The notes below the pieces were generated by a model that worked only from the letters and a program-made list of their open reading frames with translations, was not told the DNA's origin and did no database searches. A stretch of 64,000 nucleotides of DNA. Source: Pseudomonas sp. Irchel s3h14. Its GTDB lineage: Bacteria; Pseudomonadota; Gammaproteobacteria; Pseudomonadales; Pseudomonadaceae. The position numbers were made by a program, and so were the translations under genes. How positions within the stretch are numbered: the stretch's first letter is position 1; every line of letters begins with the position of its first letter. Of the stretch, positions 54,193-62,965 are shown piece by piece. Location: assembly GCF_900187425.1 (NCBI RefSeq), contig NZ_FYDJ01000005.1, forward strand, positions 343,072 through 407,071. Direction: 5' to 3'.

Positions 54193-54915
54193 TTAAGCCC
54201 ATTCGAGCGCTGGCAAACCGCAGGCGCTCGGTTTGAACGCTTTCAGCGTACGAAGAATGCCATCGGCGTGTGCGTATTTTTCATCAGCCATCGCCGCATC
54301 CGGGATCGCAATCGCGGTCATCCCCGCCGCTTTCGCCGCCGTGACACCGAACGGCGAATCCTCGAACACCAGGCAATCCTCAGGCGCGACACCCAGGCGC
54401 CGCGCGGCCGTGAGGAAAATGTCCGGCGCCGGTTTGGCCGCGCCGACTTCCGGGTCATCGGCCGTCACGATGAAATCGAACAGCGCGAACCAGTCGCGGT
54501 GCAAGGTGGTTTTTTGTCCGAACGACTGACGCGAAGAGCTGGTGCCCACCGCGATCGGAATGTTGTTGGCCTTCAGATGCCGAACCAGCTCCTGCGCGCC
54601 AGGCATTGCCAATGCTGTAGGAAAACGCTCGCGCATCAGCGGTTCGCGGATCACCAGAAACTCTTCGGCGGTGATCGGCAAGTCCAGCGCCTCGACCACA
54701 TAGCGCGCCAGATCACCCGCGCCACGGCCGATGATGTTCTGTTTGACGCTCCAGTCGAAGACCCGACCGTAACGCGCAGCAATCATGGACGTGACCTCGG
54801 TGTAAATGCCCTCGGTGTCCAGCAACAAGCCGTCCATATCGAAAATCACGGCCTTGATCGGGCCGAATTCATTCAGCGGTGCATTCATCGCATCTGATCC
54901 GTTTTCTAATGACAT
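54193..54915 (-). CDS. HAD-IA family phosphatase (sugar- or glycerol-phosphatase-like)
   Basis: A 240-residue haloacid dehalogenase-type phosphatase. Motif I is DMDGLLLDTEG, motif II VGTSSSR, motif III/IV AAKPAPDIF and VFEDSPFGVTAAKAAGM, typical of phosphoglycolate/glycerol-3-phosphatase-like members with an alpha-helical cap. Two starts are possible, 54915 (MSLENGSDAM) and 54888 (MNAPLNEFGPI); neither has a strong ribosome site. Substrate unresolved. Shares the terminator at 54140-54180 with the SDR gene. Confidence 0.85.
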   Translation of the reverse strand: MSLENGSDAMNAPLNEFGPIKAVIFDMDGLLLDTEGIYTEVTSMIAARYGRVFDWSVKQNIIGRGAGDLARYVVEALDLPITAEEFLVIREPLMRERFPTALAMPGAQELVRHLKANNIPIAVGTSSSRQSFGQKTTLHRDWFALFDFIVTADDPEVGAAKPAPDIFLTAARRLGVAPEDCLVFEDSPFGVTAAKAAGMTAIAIPDAAMADEKYAHADGILRTLKAFKPSACGLPALEWA

Positions 54916-55151
54916 CCCAGAGGCGGCTCAGGTACGGCCGGGTCCGCGATCGATTAAAGGATTCAGCAGCATAGCGAGCGCGGCGGGCATAGGGCAACGG
55001 GCAATGCCTGATCGGTACTAAAACCTGCGCCGAAGTGTTCTTCGTCATTTAGCGATTTCCCCTACACCAAACACTTACTTTCCCGACTTCTTTCCCCGCC
55101 GATCCCCCGCAAAGTCTCGCGCTCTGAATTGATCCGCGCGAGGGACTGCGA

Positions 55152-58100
55152 ATGTTCATACCTGACAACCTCCTGGCCTTGAACAACACCATCGGGCTGC
55201 TGGTGGTCGCCGCCATGAACCCTGAGCAGCCGGACATCGAAGCGCTATTGGGTGATTTTCGACTGTGCCTGAACGACTACGACACCTGGGCTGAAAGCTT
55301 CTGGACCGGTAGGGCCCTGGATGTCGAGCAAGTGTTCAAGGTCGGCAATGAAGTCCGTCTAAGCGCGCCGAAGCATTCCACCACACCGGTCAGTTCGACA
55401 GTCGCCGCGTGCCCGGCCAGCGGTCCGTTGACCCTGGTGCATATGTTTGAGGCTGCGCGTTTCGTGCCGATCGGCAATACGCCGGTGATGCTTGAACCTT
55501 TGCTTTCCGAGGTGGCGGGTGAGCAGACGTTTGGCGAGCCGATCTACAACGAGATCGGCCCCAGCGGCATTCTGGAAATCCCCGATTGCCAGCGCGGCCA
55601 GCGTTATCGCATCACCTTCTTTCCCGATGTGTCCGCTGATCACGTCAAAGCACTTTACGCCTCCTATCAGGGCGTCATCAGCGAGTTGGAAGGCTGGTTG
55701 CGCAACGAGTGGACGACCGAGTTCGAACCAGCGTGGGCCGGGTTCTCCCAGGCCAGATTCATCAAGCGCTACGGCATGCTGCAACAGGCCGATTGGCGCG
55801 GCTTCGAGAACTCGCTGAACGGTTTGTGGGATGACGTGAAACAGATTTACGCCCTGATCGCGGACCTGCAGGCCAACAGCGAAAAACTCCTCGAATACCT
55901 GACCCAATCCGAGCTTGAAACGCTGCTGAACGCTTCGGCGGAGTCCATCGCCAAGGTGTTGCTGATGCTGAGCGACGAGCCGTTGATGTTCATTCATCTC
56001 GCGGCGTTCACCAGTTGGCTGAGGATGCTGCCGCCGCAGTACATCGCCGAGGTCGTGGCGGAAATTCGTACGGAGATATTGATCAGTTTCCTGCTCATGT
56101 GCCTCACCGGTCCTGCGGGACTGGAGTTGCGCCTGAGTGAGAAGGTGCTGTCCAGGATCAAGTCCCCGCAGACCCGGCAATGGCTGGCGGCCGCCAGTTT
56201 GCGATTGGCTGAGCTCACCGCCAGGTCCGACCTGACAGCCCACGCTGGCGCGCTCAAACCGCTGATGGTCAATGCCCGGAATGCACCGATCAAACCTGCA
56301 CCCGCCGTGTCGTTGCAAATCACCGCGGGTGTTGCGCCAGTTTTGTTGGTGAAGAATCCAGTGGCCATTGCTCGCGACAAGTCTGAAGCCATGACCAGGA
56401 TTGGCAGGCAGGAACATCGCGACGATGCCCCGGATCAGGCGAAAAACCCCAACGGTGACAGCGCCGATTGCGGACCGTTGACCTGTACCAATGGCTGTCC
56501 GGTATCGATGGTTACCGGCGAGGAACTGCTGACGCTGACCGATGGTTCGCTGGACGGGATTTTGCCGTTCGACTTCACCCGGCTCTATCGCACCAGCGCG
56601 GTGGAGATCGATTGCGGGCTCGGATTCGGCTGGAGTCACAGCCTCGCCCATCGACTGGAAATCGACGGCGACTCCGTCATCTGGATCGACCATGAAAACC
56701 GTCGTACGACCTTTCCCCAACCGAATATCGAGCGTCCGACGATTCACAACAGCCTGTCGCGGGCGGCGATTTATCTCGGGGATGAACCCGAAGAATTGAT
56801 CCTCGCGCAAGCTGGCGAAAAATCGCGTTTTTTCCACTTTCGTGCAGGACGTCTGACGGCCATTAGCGATGCCTATGGCAATCGGCTGACGGTGCAGCGG
56901 GACTCTTCTGACAGGATCAAACGCCTCGATAACGGCGTAGGGCGTTCCCTTCTACTGCGCTATGAGCGCCGGCACATCGTCGCCGTCGAGTATCAGCGTT
57001 TTCATCCGGCCGACACCCTGGAAGACGCCTGGCGTACCGAGCAAACACTGGTTGCCTACCGCTATGACGCTTGTCATCGCTTGATCGAAGCGACCAATGC
57101 CGCCGGTGAAAGCGAACGCTACGACTACGACGATCAGCAGGTGATTCTGCAGCGGCAGTTGACCGGTGGGGCCAGTTTCTTCTGGGAGTGGGAGTGTGCC
57201 GGTAAAGCGGCCCGGTGCGTGCGGCATTGGGCGTCGTTTTCGCAGATGGACACACGTTATGTCTGGGACGACAACGGCAGTGTGCTGGTTAAAAACGCCG
57301 ACGGTAGCGAAGAAATTTACGAGCACGACGAACAGGCACGACTGGTGCGCAAGGTCGAGCTGGATGGTGGCGAACACCTCAAGGCCTACGACAATAAAGG
57401 TCGGTTGTTTGCCGAGCAGGATCCGCTCGGCGCCGTCACCGAATACCGTTACGACGAGGTCGGACGGCTGATTGCGCTGATTCCGCCGGAAGACGAACCG
57501 ACGACCTACGAGTATCGCAACGGTTTCCTGCACGCGCGGTACCGCGGTAAAGCGGTGTGGAAATATCAGCGTAATGCCCAGGGTGACGTCACCGAAGCGA
57601 CCGATCCCGACGGCCATGTCAGCCACTATCACTACGACGAACGAGGGCAGCTGCTGTCGATCCGTTACCCGGACACCAGTCGGCATGTGTTCGTCTGGAA
57701 CGCCTTGGGACACCTGCTCGAAGAGACCTTGCCGGACGGCGGTCAGCGGCGGTTTTCCTACGATGCGTTGGGGCGGCAGATTACCCGGCAGGACGAACAC
57801 GGCGCGATCACCCAGTACCAATGGGATGCCGTTGGCCGACTGATCCAGACGACGCTTCCCACAGGCGCCAGCCGCGCCTTCAGCTACAACGCCTACGGCA
57901 AGATTACCGCCGAACGCGATGAACTGGGTCGCGTCACCCGTTACGAATACGTCGACGACCTGCACCTGGTCAGCCGCCGGATCAATCCCGACGGCACCCA
58001 GCTGAAGTACCGCTACGACAACGCGCAACTGTTACTCACCGAGATCGAAAACGAGTCCGGTGAAAAATATCTCCTGGACTACACGCCCAACGGCTTGATC

Positions 58101-60020
58101 CGACAGGAAACCGGCTTCGACGGCCAACGTACGGCGTACGCCTACGACCTCAACGGCCAGCTGCTGGAGAAAACCGAGTTTGGCGAGGACGGTTCGCAGC
58201 TGGTGACGGCTTACCAGCGGGATTCGGCCGGACGGTTGCTGGTCAAAACCCTGCCCGATGGCATCAAGGTTGAATACCGCTACGACAGCCTCGGCCGACT
58301 GGTCAGCGTCGACGACGGCCACGATCACCCGCTGGAGTTCGAATACGACCGGCAGGACCGGCTGATCAGCGAACACCAAGGTTGGGGCACCTTGCGTTAT
58401 GGCTACGACGCCTGCGGTCAGCTGAATCGCCTGCGCCTGCCGGACAACAGCAAGCTCGACTACCACCACGCCAAGGGCGGCGCGCTGACGGCCATCGACC
58501 TCAACGGCAGTCGATTGACGTCGCATACCTTCTTCGCCGGTCGCGAACTAAACCGCCAACAAGGCTTGTTGCTCAGCGATTATCAGTATGACGACCAGGG
58601 CCGTCTGAAAGCCCACGCTGTCAGCCAACACCTCCAACCGCTGTATCGCCGCGACTATGCCTACAGCGCCAACGGCAACCTCGACTACATTGCCGACACG
58701 CGACACGGTCAACGCAACTATCAATACGATCCACTCGACCGCCTGATCCGCGTCCGACATTCCCGCGATCAACAACCGGAAAGCTTCGCCCACGACCCGG
58801 CGGGCAACCTGCTGATGCAGGATCGTCCCGGCCCGGCCACCGTCAAAGGCAATCGCCTGCTCATGCAAGGCGACCGCCATTACGACTACGACGCCTTTGG
58901 CAACCTGATCCGCGAGCGCCGTGGCACCGGGCAAAAACTGGTCACCGAGTACCGCTACGACTGCCAACATCGGCTGATCGGCGCCACCCTGCCCAACGGC
59001 AGCCAGGCGACCTACCGCTACGACGCCTTCGGCCGCCGCATCAGCAAAACCGTCGACGGCAACACTGCCGAGTTCTTCTGGCAAGGCGACCACCTCATCG
59101 CCGAAAGCAGCCGCGAGCATTACCGCAGCTACGTCTACGAACCGGGCAACTTCCGCCCGCTGGCCATGCTCGACGGCAAAGGCCCACTTCAGGCCTGCCC
59201 GTTCTACTACCAACTCGACCACCTCGGCACACCGCAAGAACTCACCGACTACAGCGGCGACATCATCTGGGCCGCCCGATACACAGCCTATGGCCGCCTG
59301 ACTCGCCTCAACCGCGACACCCATCAGGTGCTTGATCAACCATTGAGGTTTCAGGGGCAGTATTTCGATGCGGAAACGGGCCTGCATTACAACCGGCATC
59401 GCTACTACAATCCGGATGTTGGACGGTATTTGACGCCGGATCCGAGCAAGTTGGCGGGTGGGTTAAACGGGTATCAGTACACGCGGAACCCGACGGGGTG
59501 GGTTGATCCGCTGGGGTTGAGTGAGTGTCCTGGGGGGGATGGGTGTAAGAAGCCTTCGTTTGGTGATGAGGATCCTGCGGGGAAGGTTGGGGTTGATGAG
59601 GGGGAGCCCGGCGCTCCATCCACGAAACCAAAAAATCGGTACTTGTACCGCGGAGACTCCAGAGAAGACTGGGAGATTTTTGAAGCGGGGTTTGAGCCCC
59701 TGGGAGACAGCATGGATCTCTACTTACATGCCTTGGACAACCGGAGCCCTCCCAGTTTTTTTGTCAGCACTTCGACCTCGGAAAAGGAGGCCATAAAGTT
59801 CGCAACGGGATACGGTTTTGATGATGGTTTCGTCTATGTAATAAAAAACATTCGCGGAATAGATGTGAATAAAAGGCTCGGCATGATTTCGCCTCACAGG
59901 AAGGAGGTTGAAATCGCGTTCCCAGGAGGAATAGACAGCCACGACATCCTCGGTGTTACCCCCGTCAACGCCGATGGCAGTTATAAGGGCTACTCAACCC
60001 CTAACCCGCGCAGGAAGTGA
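55152..60020 (+). CDS. Rhs-family polymorphic toxin with C-terminal cholera-toxin-like ADP-ribosyltransferase domain
   Basis: A 1622-residue Rhs protein. Residues 1 to about 440 are an unusual N-terminal region with a hydrophobic helix (EILISFLLMCLTGPAG) and no recognisable PAAR domain. From about 442 (CTNGCPVSMVTGEELLTL) the Rhs shell begins, with dozens of YD repeats (e.g. YRYDSLGRL) to about 1390. The core signature ends at DPLGL (1452-1456), the usual self-cleavage point. The remaining 166 residues are the toxin: LYRGDSR with R1500, STS at 1539-1541, and E1585-V-E1587 followed by GGI, aligning by eye with the R, STS and ExE sites of cholera/heat-labile enterotoxin A chains. This predicts an arginine-specific ADP-ribosyltransferase. 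The CT is clearly more AT-rich than the shell. Immunity gene starts 3 bases downstream. Confidence 0.88.
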   Translation: MFIPDNLLALNNTIGLLVVAAMNPEQPDIEALLGDFRLCLNDYDTWAESFWTGRALDVEQVFKVGNEVRLSAPKHSTTPVSSTVAACPASGPLTLVHMFEAARFVPIGNTPVMLEPLLSEVAGEQTFGEPIYNEIGPSGILEIPDCQRGQRYRITFFPDVSADHVKALYASYQGVISELEGWLRNEWTTEFEPAWAGFSQARFIKRYGMLQQADWRGFENSLNGLWDDVKQIYALIADLQANSEKLLEYLTQSELETLLNASAESIAKVLLMLSDEPLMFIHLAAFTSWLRMLPPQYIAEVVAEIRTEILISFLLMCLTGPAGLELRLSEKVLSRIKSPQTRQWLAAASLRLAELTARSDLTAHAGALKPLMVNARNAPIKPAPAVSLQITAGVAPVLLVKNPVAIARDKSEAMTRIGRQEHRDDAPDQAKNPNGDSADCGPLTCTNGCPVSMVTGEELLTLTDGSLDGILPFDFTRLYRTSAVEIDCGLGFGWSHSLAHRLEIDGDSVIWIDHENRRTTFPQPNIERPTIHNSLSRAAIYLGDEPEELILAQAGEKSRFFHFRAGRLTAISDAYGNRLTVQRDSSDRIKRLDNGVGRSLLLRYERRHIVAVEYQRFHPADTLEDAWRTEQTLVAYRYDACHRLIEATNAAGESERYDYDDQQVILQRQLTGGASFFWEWECAGKAARCVRHWASFSQMDTRYVWDDNGSVLVKNADGSEEIYEHDEQARLVRKVELDGGEHLKAYDNKGRLFAEQDPLGAVTEYRYDEVGRLIALIPPEDEPTTYEYRNGFLHARYRGKAVWKYQRNAQGDVTEATDPDGHVSHYHYDERGQLLSIRYPDTSRHVFVWNALGHLLEETLPDGGQRRFSYDALGRQITRQDEHGAITQYQWDAVGRLIQTTLPTGASRAFSYNAYGKITAERDELGRVTRYEYVDDLHLVSRRINPDGTQLKYRYDNAQLLLTEIENESGEKYLLDYTPNGLIRQETGFDGQRTAYAYDLNGQLLEKTEFGEDGSQLVTAYQRDSAGRLLVKTLPDGIKVEYRYDSLGRLVSVDDGHDHPLEFEYDRQDRLISEHQGWGTLRYGYDACGQLNRLRLPDNSKLDYHHAKGGALTAIDLNGSRLTSHTFFAGRELNRQQGLLLSDYQYDDQGRLKAHAVSQHLQPLYRRDYAYSANGNLDYIADTRHGQRNYQYDPLDRLIRVRHSRDQQPESFAHDPAGNLLMQDRPGPATVKGNRLLMQGDRHYDYDAFGNLIRERRGTGQKLVTEYRYDCQHRLIGATLPNGSQATYRYDAFGRRISKTVDGNTAEFFWQGDHLIAESSREHYRSYVYEPGNFRPLAMLDGKGPLQACPFYYQLDHLGTPQELTDYSGDIIWAARYTAYGRLTRLNRDTHQVLDQPLRFQGQYFDAETGLHYNRHRYYNPDVGRYLTPDPSKLAGGLNGYQYTRNPTGWVDPLGLSECPGGDGCKKPSFGDEDPAGKVGVDEGEPGAPSTKPKNRYLYRGDSREDWEIFEAGFEPLGDSMDLYLHALDNRSPPSFFVSTSTSEKEAIKFATGYGFDDGFVYVIKNIRGIDVNKRLGMISPHRKEVEIAFPGGIDSHDILGVTPVNADGSYKGYSTPNPRRK

Positions 60021-60022
60021 TC

Positions 60023-60415
60023 ATGAAAATAATAGCAATATCTATCAACACCCACGGAGTCATTCAGAAGGCCGCTATCGAATGCGATCGACAAAACCCG
60101 ACCTTAACTTACATATTGGAGAACGGCTTAAGAACAACATATACAGCCCATGATCTTTACGTATGCCTCGGACTGTTAAGAGCCGATTTTCCAGAAACAA
60201 AATTTTTATGTAAAGGGGCCAAACTCAACGTTTACCCCTCACGTATGTCATCGCAAATGTCTGCTGGGGTAGTAGCGTATGAACTACACATGGGCAAGAC
60301 CGCCGAATCGGAAGATATCGTAAATATTTTCGACTATGAAGAAAACGACATCACACAGGATATTCAACAACAAAGGGATTACTACAAGCGATGGATTGAG
60401 TCACTTACAGAATAA
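60023..60415 (+). CDS. Putative immunity protein to the Rhs ADP-ribosyltransferase toxin
   Basis: A 130-residue protein that I cannot assign to a known family with certainty. It starts at ATG 60023, five bases after an AGGAAG ribosome site that lies within the end of the toxin gene. No signal peptide. Composition is mixed alpha/beta with an acidic C-terminal third (SEDIVNIFDYEENDITQDIQ). Position immediately after the toxin, same strand and low GC, is the basis for the immunity call. Confidence 0.65.
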   Translation: MKIIAISINTHGVIQKAAIECDRQNPTLTYILENGLRTTYTAHDLYVCLGLLRADFPETKFLCKGAKLNVYPSRMSSQMSAGVVAYELHMGKTAESEDIVNIFDYEENDITQDIQQQRDYYKRWIESLTE

Positions 60416-60468
60416 ATTCGACTTATATCTGAAGGCGCCAAGGTTCACTACTCATTCAGGAATAAAAC

Positions 60469-60912
60469 ATGACACACTGGAATGAACTTGAACAGAGCAT
60501 CTTTTTCAACAAAGTATTTAGCAGCCTCATAAGCATAGGAAAAATAAATCTTTTTTCACTTCAAATTGAAAATGATAGACCCAGCCTCGACATCGGCTTT
60601 GACATACAGCAGTTCCCTGACAAATTGCCTGAAAAGTGGAAAAACAAAGGTTACAATATGTGCAGAGTTGGATTGGAATGCTCAGGGATCAGCGACTTAT
60701 TAATTAAAAACATACCCACATCCGAAATTCTAAATGTCGAAATCGAAAAATCTCACGGATACTTTCAGTTCAGTGCAACATCTGAAACCTCATTAATACA
60801 ATTCAAAGCTCGTCATATCAGCCTTAACGGGCCAAATGTTTACTTATGCGAACAAAACAGTGCTGATATATTTACAAGCGTGAAACTGTTTTCGCCGCCA
60901 ATTTCCCAATAG
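60469..60912 (+). CDS. Imm50-like immunity protein (orphan)
   Basis: A 147-residue protein whose opening MTHWNELEQSIFFNKVF and central FPDKLPEKWKNKGYN resemble the Imm50 immunity family. No cognate toxin for it is intact in the window, so it looks like a displaced antidote retained after C-terminal toxin replacement. Its 3' end runs straight into a toxin fragment in another frame, which suggests a recombination junction and raises the chance that its natural tail was altered. Confidence 0.6.
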   Translation: MTHWNELEQSIFFNKVFSSLISIGKINLFSLQIENDRPSLDIGFDIQQFPDKLPEKWKNKGYNMCRVGLECSGISDLLIKNIPTSEILNVEIEKSHGYFQFSATSETSLIQFKARHISLNGPNVYLCEQNSADIFTSVKLFSPPISQ

Positions 60913-61113
60913 ATGTCGCCAAAAATGACGGCAAGCTCTATATTCTGGATGGACATCACCGTGCATCAGCAGCAAGGCAGACATCAACAAGATGTGATCA
61001 TTAAACTTGTGAGAGATATTGCGGGCCACAGAGGAACTCTGAACAGTATTGATGAAGTTCTAGAGTCCGCGAACAACGCTGAGCATCATCGGCTGGAGCA
61101 TCGAAGAAGATGA
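60867..61113 (+). pseudogene. Displaced ParB-like (DGHHR) nuclease toxin tail, frameshifted
   Basis: In the frame open from 60867 the sequence reads TVFAANFPIDVAKNDGKLY then ILDGHHRASAARQ (about 60885-60980), typical of ParB-like nuclease toxin tips, and stops at 61021. The remainder continues in the other frame (VRDIAGHRGTLNSIDEVLES to the TGA at 61111), which matches the end of such toxins. One indel near 60985-61000 explains both. No start codon, ribosome site or Rhs core belongs to it. Confidence 0.6.
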
Positions 61114-61541
61114 ACTATAGGAACGAGAGTCTTGAGCAACTCATATTCGATTTTCTTTCGATGGTCGATAAAGCTACCTCTTTGCTCGAAGAAAAATTCG
61201 GCACTCGATACATCCTAAGGTTGTGGCGTAGCAATAAAATAGAGCAGTGTGGAACCGTAATTGGAGACATAACATATGAGCTACATGGAGTCGGCTGTGC
61301 TGTTTATTTTCCTGATCTCTGTGTAGATTTTGACTACGGACCTGATGGCAGGACAGATGGATTTGATGTTTGGAGGCTCTATATTTTTGCTTGCGAACTG
61401 CCATTAAAATACAAAAAATATACTGACAAAGCCGTTTTGGAGAGTGAATTCAAAGAATACGTTACCTTAGGAAAAATTGAGAAAATGTCGAACTCTACAG
61501 GCAAATTTTATTTCTTTAAGAACTACTGTAAATCCAAATAA
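61110..61541 (+). CDS. DUF6896-like putative immunity protein
   Basis: A 143-residue protein starting MNYRNESLEQLIFDFLSMVD, with GDITYELHGVGCAVYFPDLC and VDFDYGPDGRTDGFDVWRL, a pattern of the DUF6896 group often found beside polymorphic toxins. The ATG overlaps the stop of the broken nuclease-toxin fragment (ATGA), so it is the likely former antidote of that fragment. AT-rich. Confidence 0.6.
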   Translation: MNYRNESLEQLIFDFLSMVDKATSLLEEKFGTRYILRLWRSNKIEQCGTVIGDITYELHGVGCAVYFPDLCVDFDYGPDGRTDGFDVWRLYIFACELPLKYKKYTDKAVLESEFKEYVTLGKIEKMSNSTGKFYFFKNYCKSK

Positions 61542-61583
61542 TTGACTGGATTATCGGGGGCCCTATTGAGAAGCCCCCCCTAG

Positions 61584-61811
61584 AATTGGGTGCTAGGGGC
61601 CGAGCATTACGATATTGAAATCATGAAACGAGACGCTTACAAAACTGGCTCTCCTACTACCAACGGAAAATATTGGAAAGTCAAATAATACGAGACTGAC
61701 ATCGGTGCCAGCGAAGGAAAACCCAGTCGATGGATACGCATCGAGCTAAGCGCCAGAACGATCCATGGACATCCAATCTCAGAGACCGAATATAGGAGGC
61801 TAATAAAGTGA
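61584..61811 (+). pseudogene. Second displaced Rhs toxin tail with in-frame stop
   Basis: One frame reads GAEHYDIEIMKRDAYKTGSP to WKVK, then a TAA at 61686-61688, then continues YETDIGASEGKPSRWIRIEL and HGHPISETEYRRLIK to the TGA at 61809. The even character on both sides of the stop suggests a single point mutation. Upstream, a C-run (about 61575) coincides with a frame change from WIIGGPIEKPPLE, pointing to an additional slip. Toxin family not recognised. Confidence 0.55.
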
Positions 61812-62110
61812 TTGACCTAACATTCATCACGGGAAAAATCACTTACGATGAGCTTTCCGCATTGAGAAATATCGATCTCTCAAATCAGATCGACTTTCTA
61901 AAAGAGGACATGCTGCAAGTGGAGTATCACGATACACATTTGCTAGATGCAGGCTGGTACCCATCGTTCGATATCAACGGTTCTTTTCAAATTAGAGTTA
62001 TCAAGAACTATGACTGGGACATACCACTTGCGTCTTCAAAGGCCGGCACGATTCGACTACTTATCGAAGAAATAATCGCCGCTCAAAATCTTATAACCAA
62101 AGATCGATAA
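61808..62110 (+). CDS. Putative immunity protein of the second toxin tail
   Basis: A 100-residue protein with a GTG start at 61808, eight bases after a perfect AGGAGG, overlapping the preceding fragment's stop. No signal peptide; acidic, with a hydrophobic C-terminal helix (TIRLLIEEIIAAQNLI). Not recognised by family. Overlap with the toxin remnant and the strong ribosome site suggest it is still translated. Confidence 0.55.
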   Translation: MIDLTFITGKITYDELSALRNIDLSNQIDFLKEDMLQVEYHDTHLLDAGWYPSFDINGSFQIRVIKNYDWDIPLASSKAGTIRLLIEEIIAAQNLITKDR

Positions 62111-62156
62111 TCGGACTGTCAAATTTTTTGTGTGCCGGCAGCTCACGTATTCCACC

Positions 62157-62184
62157 AAAGCCCAGCAAGTTGCTGGGCTTTTAT
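62157..62184 (+). terminator. Intrinsic terminator closing the toxin/immunity array
   Basis: AAAGCCCAGCAA / TTGCTGGGCTTTT stem around a short loop. It is placed 45 bases after the last immunity gene and before the convergent glycine-rich gene. Confidence 0.85.
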
Positions 62185-62197
62185 CTTTAAATAACAA

Positions 62198-62545
62198 TTA
62201 GCCCCCCGAACCACGTGTTCCGCCACCATTCACACTCGTCCCAGAGCTACCGGATCCTCCAGACCCACTCCCAGAACCGCTCCCACTCGAACCTCCACCG
62301 CTCATCGCCCCGCTTCCCTTCTCCGGGCTGGTGCTACTCCCGTTTGCATCACCACCATTCCCACCCTCAATGGTGCCAGGCGGCAACGCCTTCCCGTCCG
62401 AGGAGCCCGCATTCATTTCGGAGTACGGCGGCATCCCGCCCTTATCCACAGGTGCATCGTTGCCTGAGGACTGGGCAAGCGCCGACATTGAGCCGGCCAA
62501 CAACACGCCGATCACCGTCAGGGCCGTCAATTTTGACCTGATCAT
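62198..62545 (-). CDS. Secreted Gly/Ser-rich low-complexity protein
   Basis: A 115-residue protein. Signal peptide (MIRSKLTALTVIGVLLAGSMSALAQ), then a short polar part, and a C-terminal half made nearly only of glycine and serine. No catalytic motif. Probably periplasmic or extracellular; no family recognised. Confidence 0.7.
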   Translation of the reverse strand: MIRSKLTALTVIGVLLAGSMSALAQSSGNDAPVDKGGMPPYSEMNAGSSDGKALPPGTIEGGNGGDANGSSTSPEKGSGAMSGGGSSGSGSGSGSGGSGSSGTSVNGGGTRGSGG

Positions 62546-62644
62546 GGTGTATCTCCTTTAAAAGGTGCGTACCTGATTTCTGGCAGCCATCGCTTTTCAA
62601 AGGTGCCGCACAATCGACGAGCGACGCTGAGCCACAGCGTAAAC

Positions 62645-62857
62645 TCAGCTCGGTTCGTTTGACCCGTCGTCACCGGCAATGTCCGGGTCGTCAGGGTGAC
62701 CTTCCACATCCCCGCGCTTCAGTTCATCAGACGGCAATTGCTCTACAGCGGTGTCGTCATCAGGCGGACGTTGATCACGACTGAGGGGATTGGTCGGTGA
62801 AGGCAGCGGATATTCGGGGGTATCGTCGATGTCGGAGTCTTTCGGATCAGCGTTCAT
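62645..62857 (-). CDS. Small acidic, disordered hypothetical protein
   Basis: A 70-residue protein rich in Asp, Pro and Glu with no hydrophobic helix, so probably disordered. The ATG at 62857 follows a GAGAGG ribosome site. No family recognised. A similar small acidic gene is next upstream at 62966-63160. Confidence 0.6.
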   Translation of the reverse strand: MNADPKDSDIDDTPEYPLPSPTNPLSRDQRPPDDDTAVEQLPSDELKRGDVEGHPDDPDIAGDDGSNEPS

Positions 62858-62965
62858 AAGGCACCTCTCGTGGGGCCAGAAAAGCAGGCCCTGAAGTTTC
62901 GATGTTTGCGCCCCGCATTGCGTTCGATCAGAGAGACGATCGGTCGAGTCCGTCGCACAGCAGGG

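Noticed and set aside
60913..61113. Independent 66-residue gene between the immunity genes
   Set aside because: The N-terminal half is out-of-frame DNA over the DGHHR tail; only its second half fits a toxin end. It is treated as part of a frameshifted pseudogene.
62215..62541. A 108-codon + strand frame over the Gly/Ser-rich gene
   Set aside because: Ser/His-rich translation is the reverse complement of Gly/Ser repeats, with no signal or ribosome site; the minus-strand gene has a clear signal peptide.
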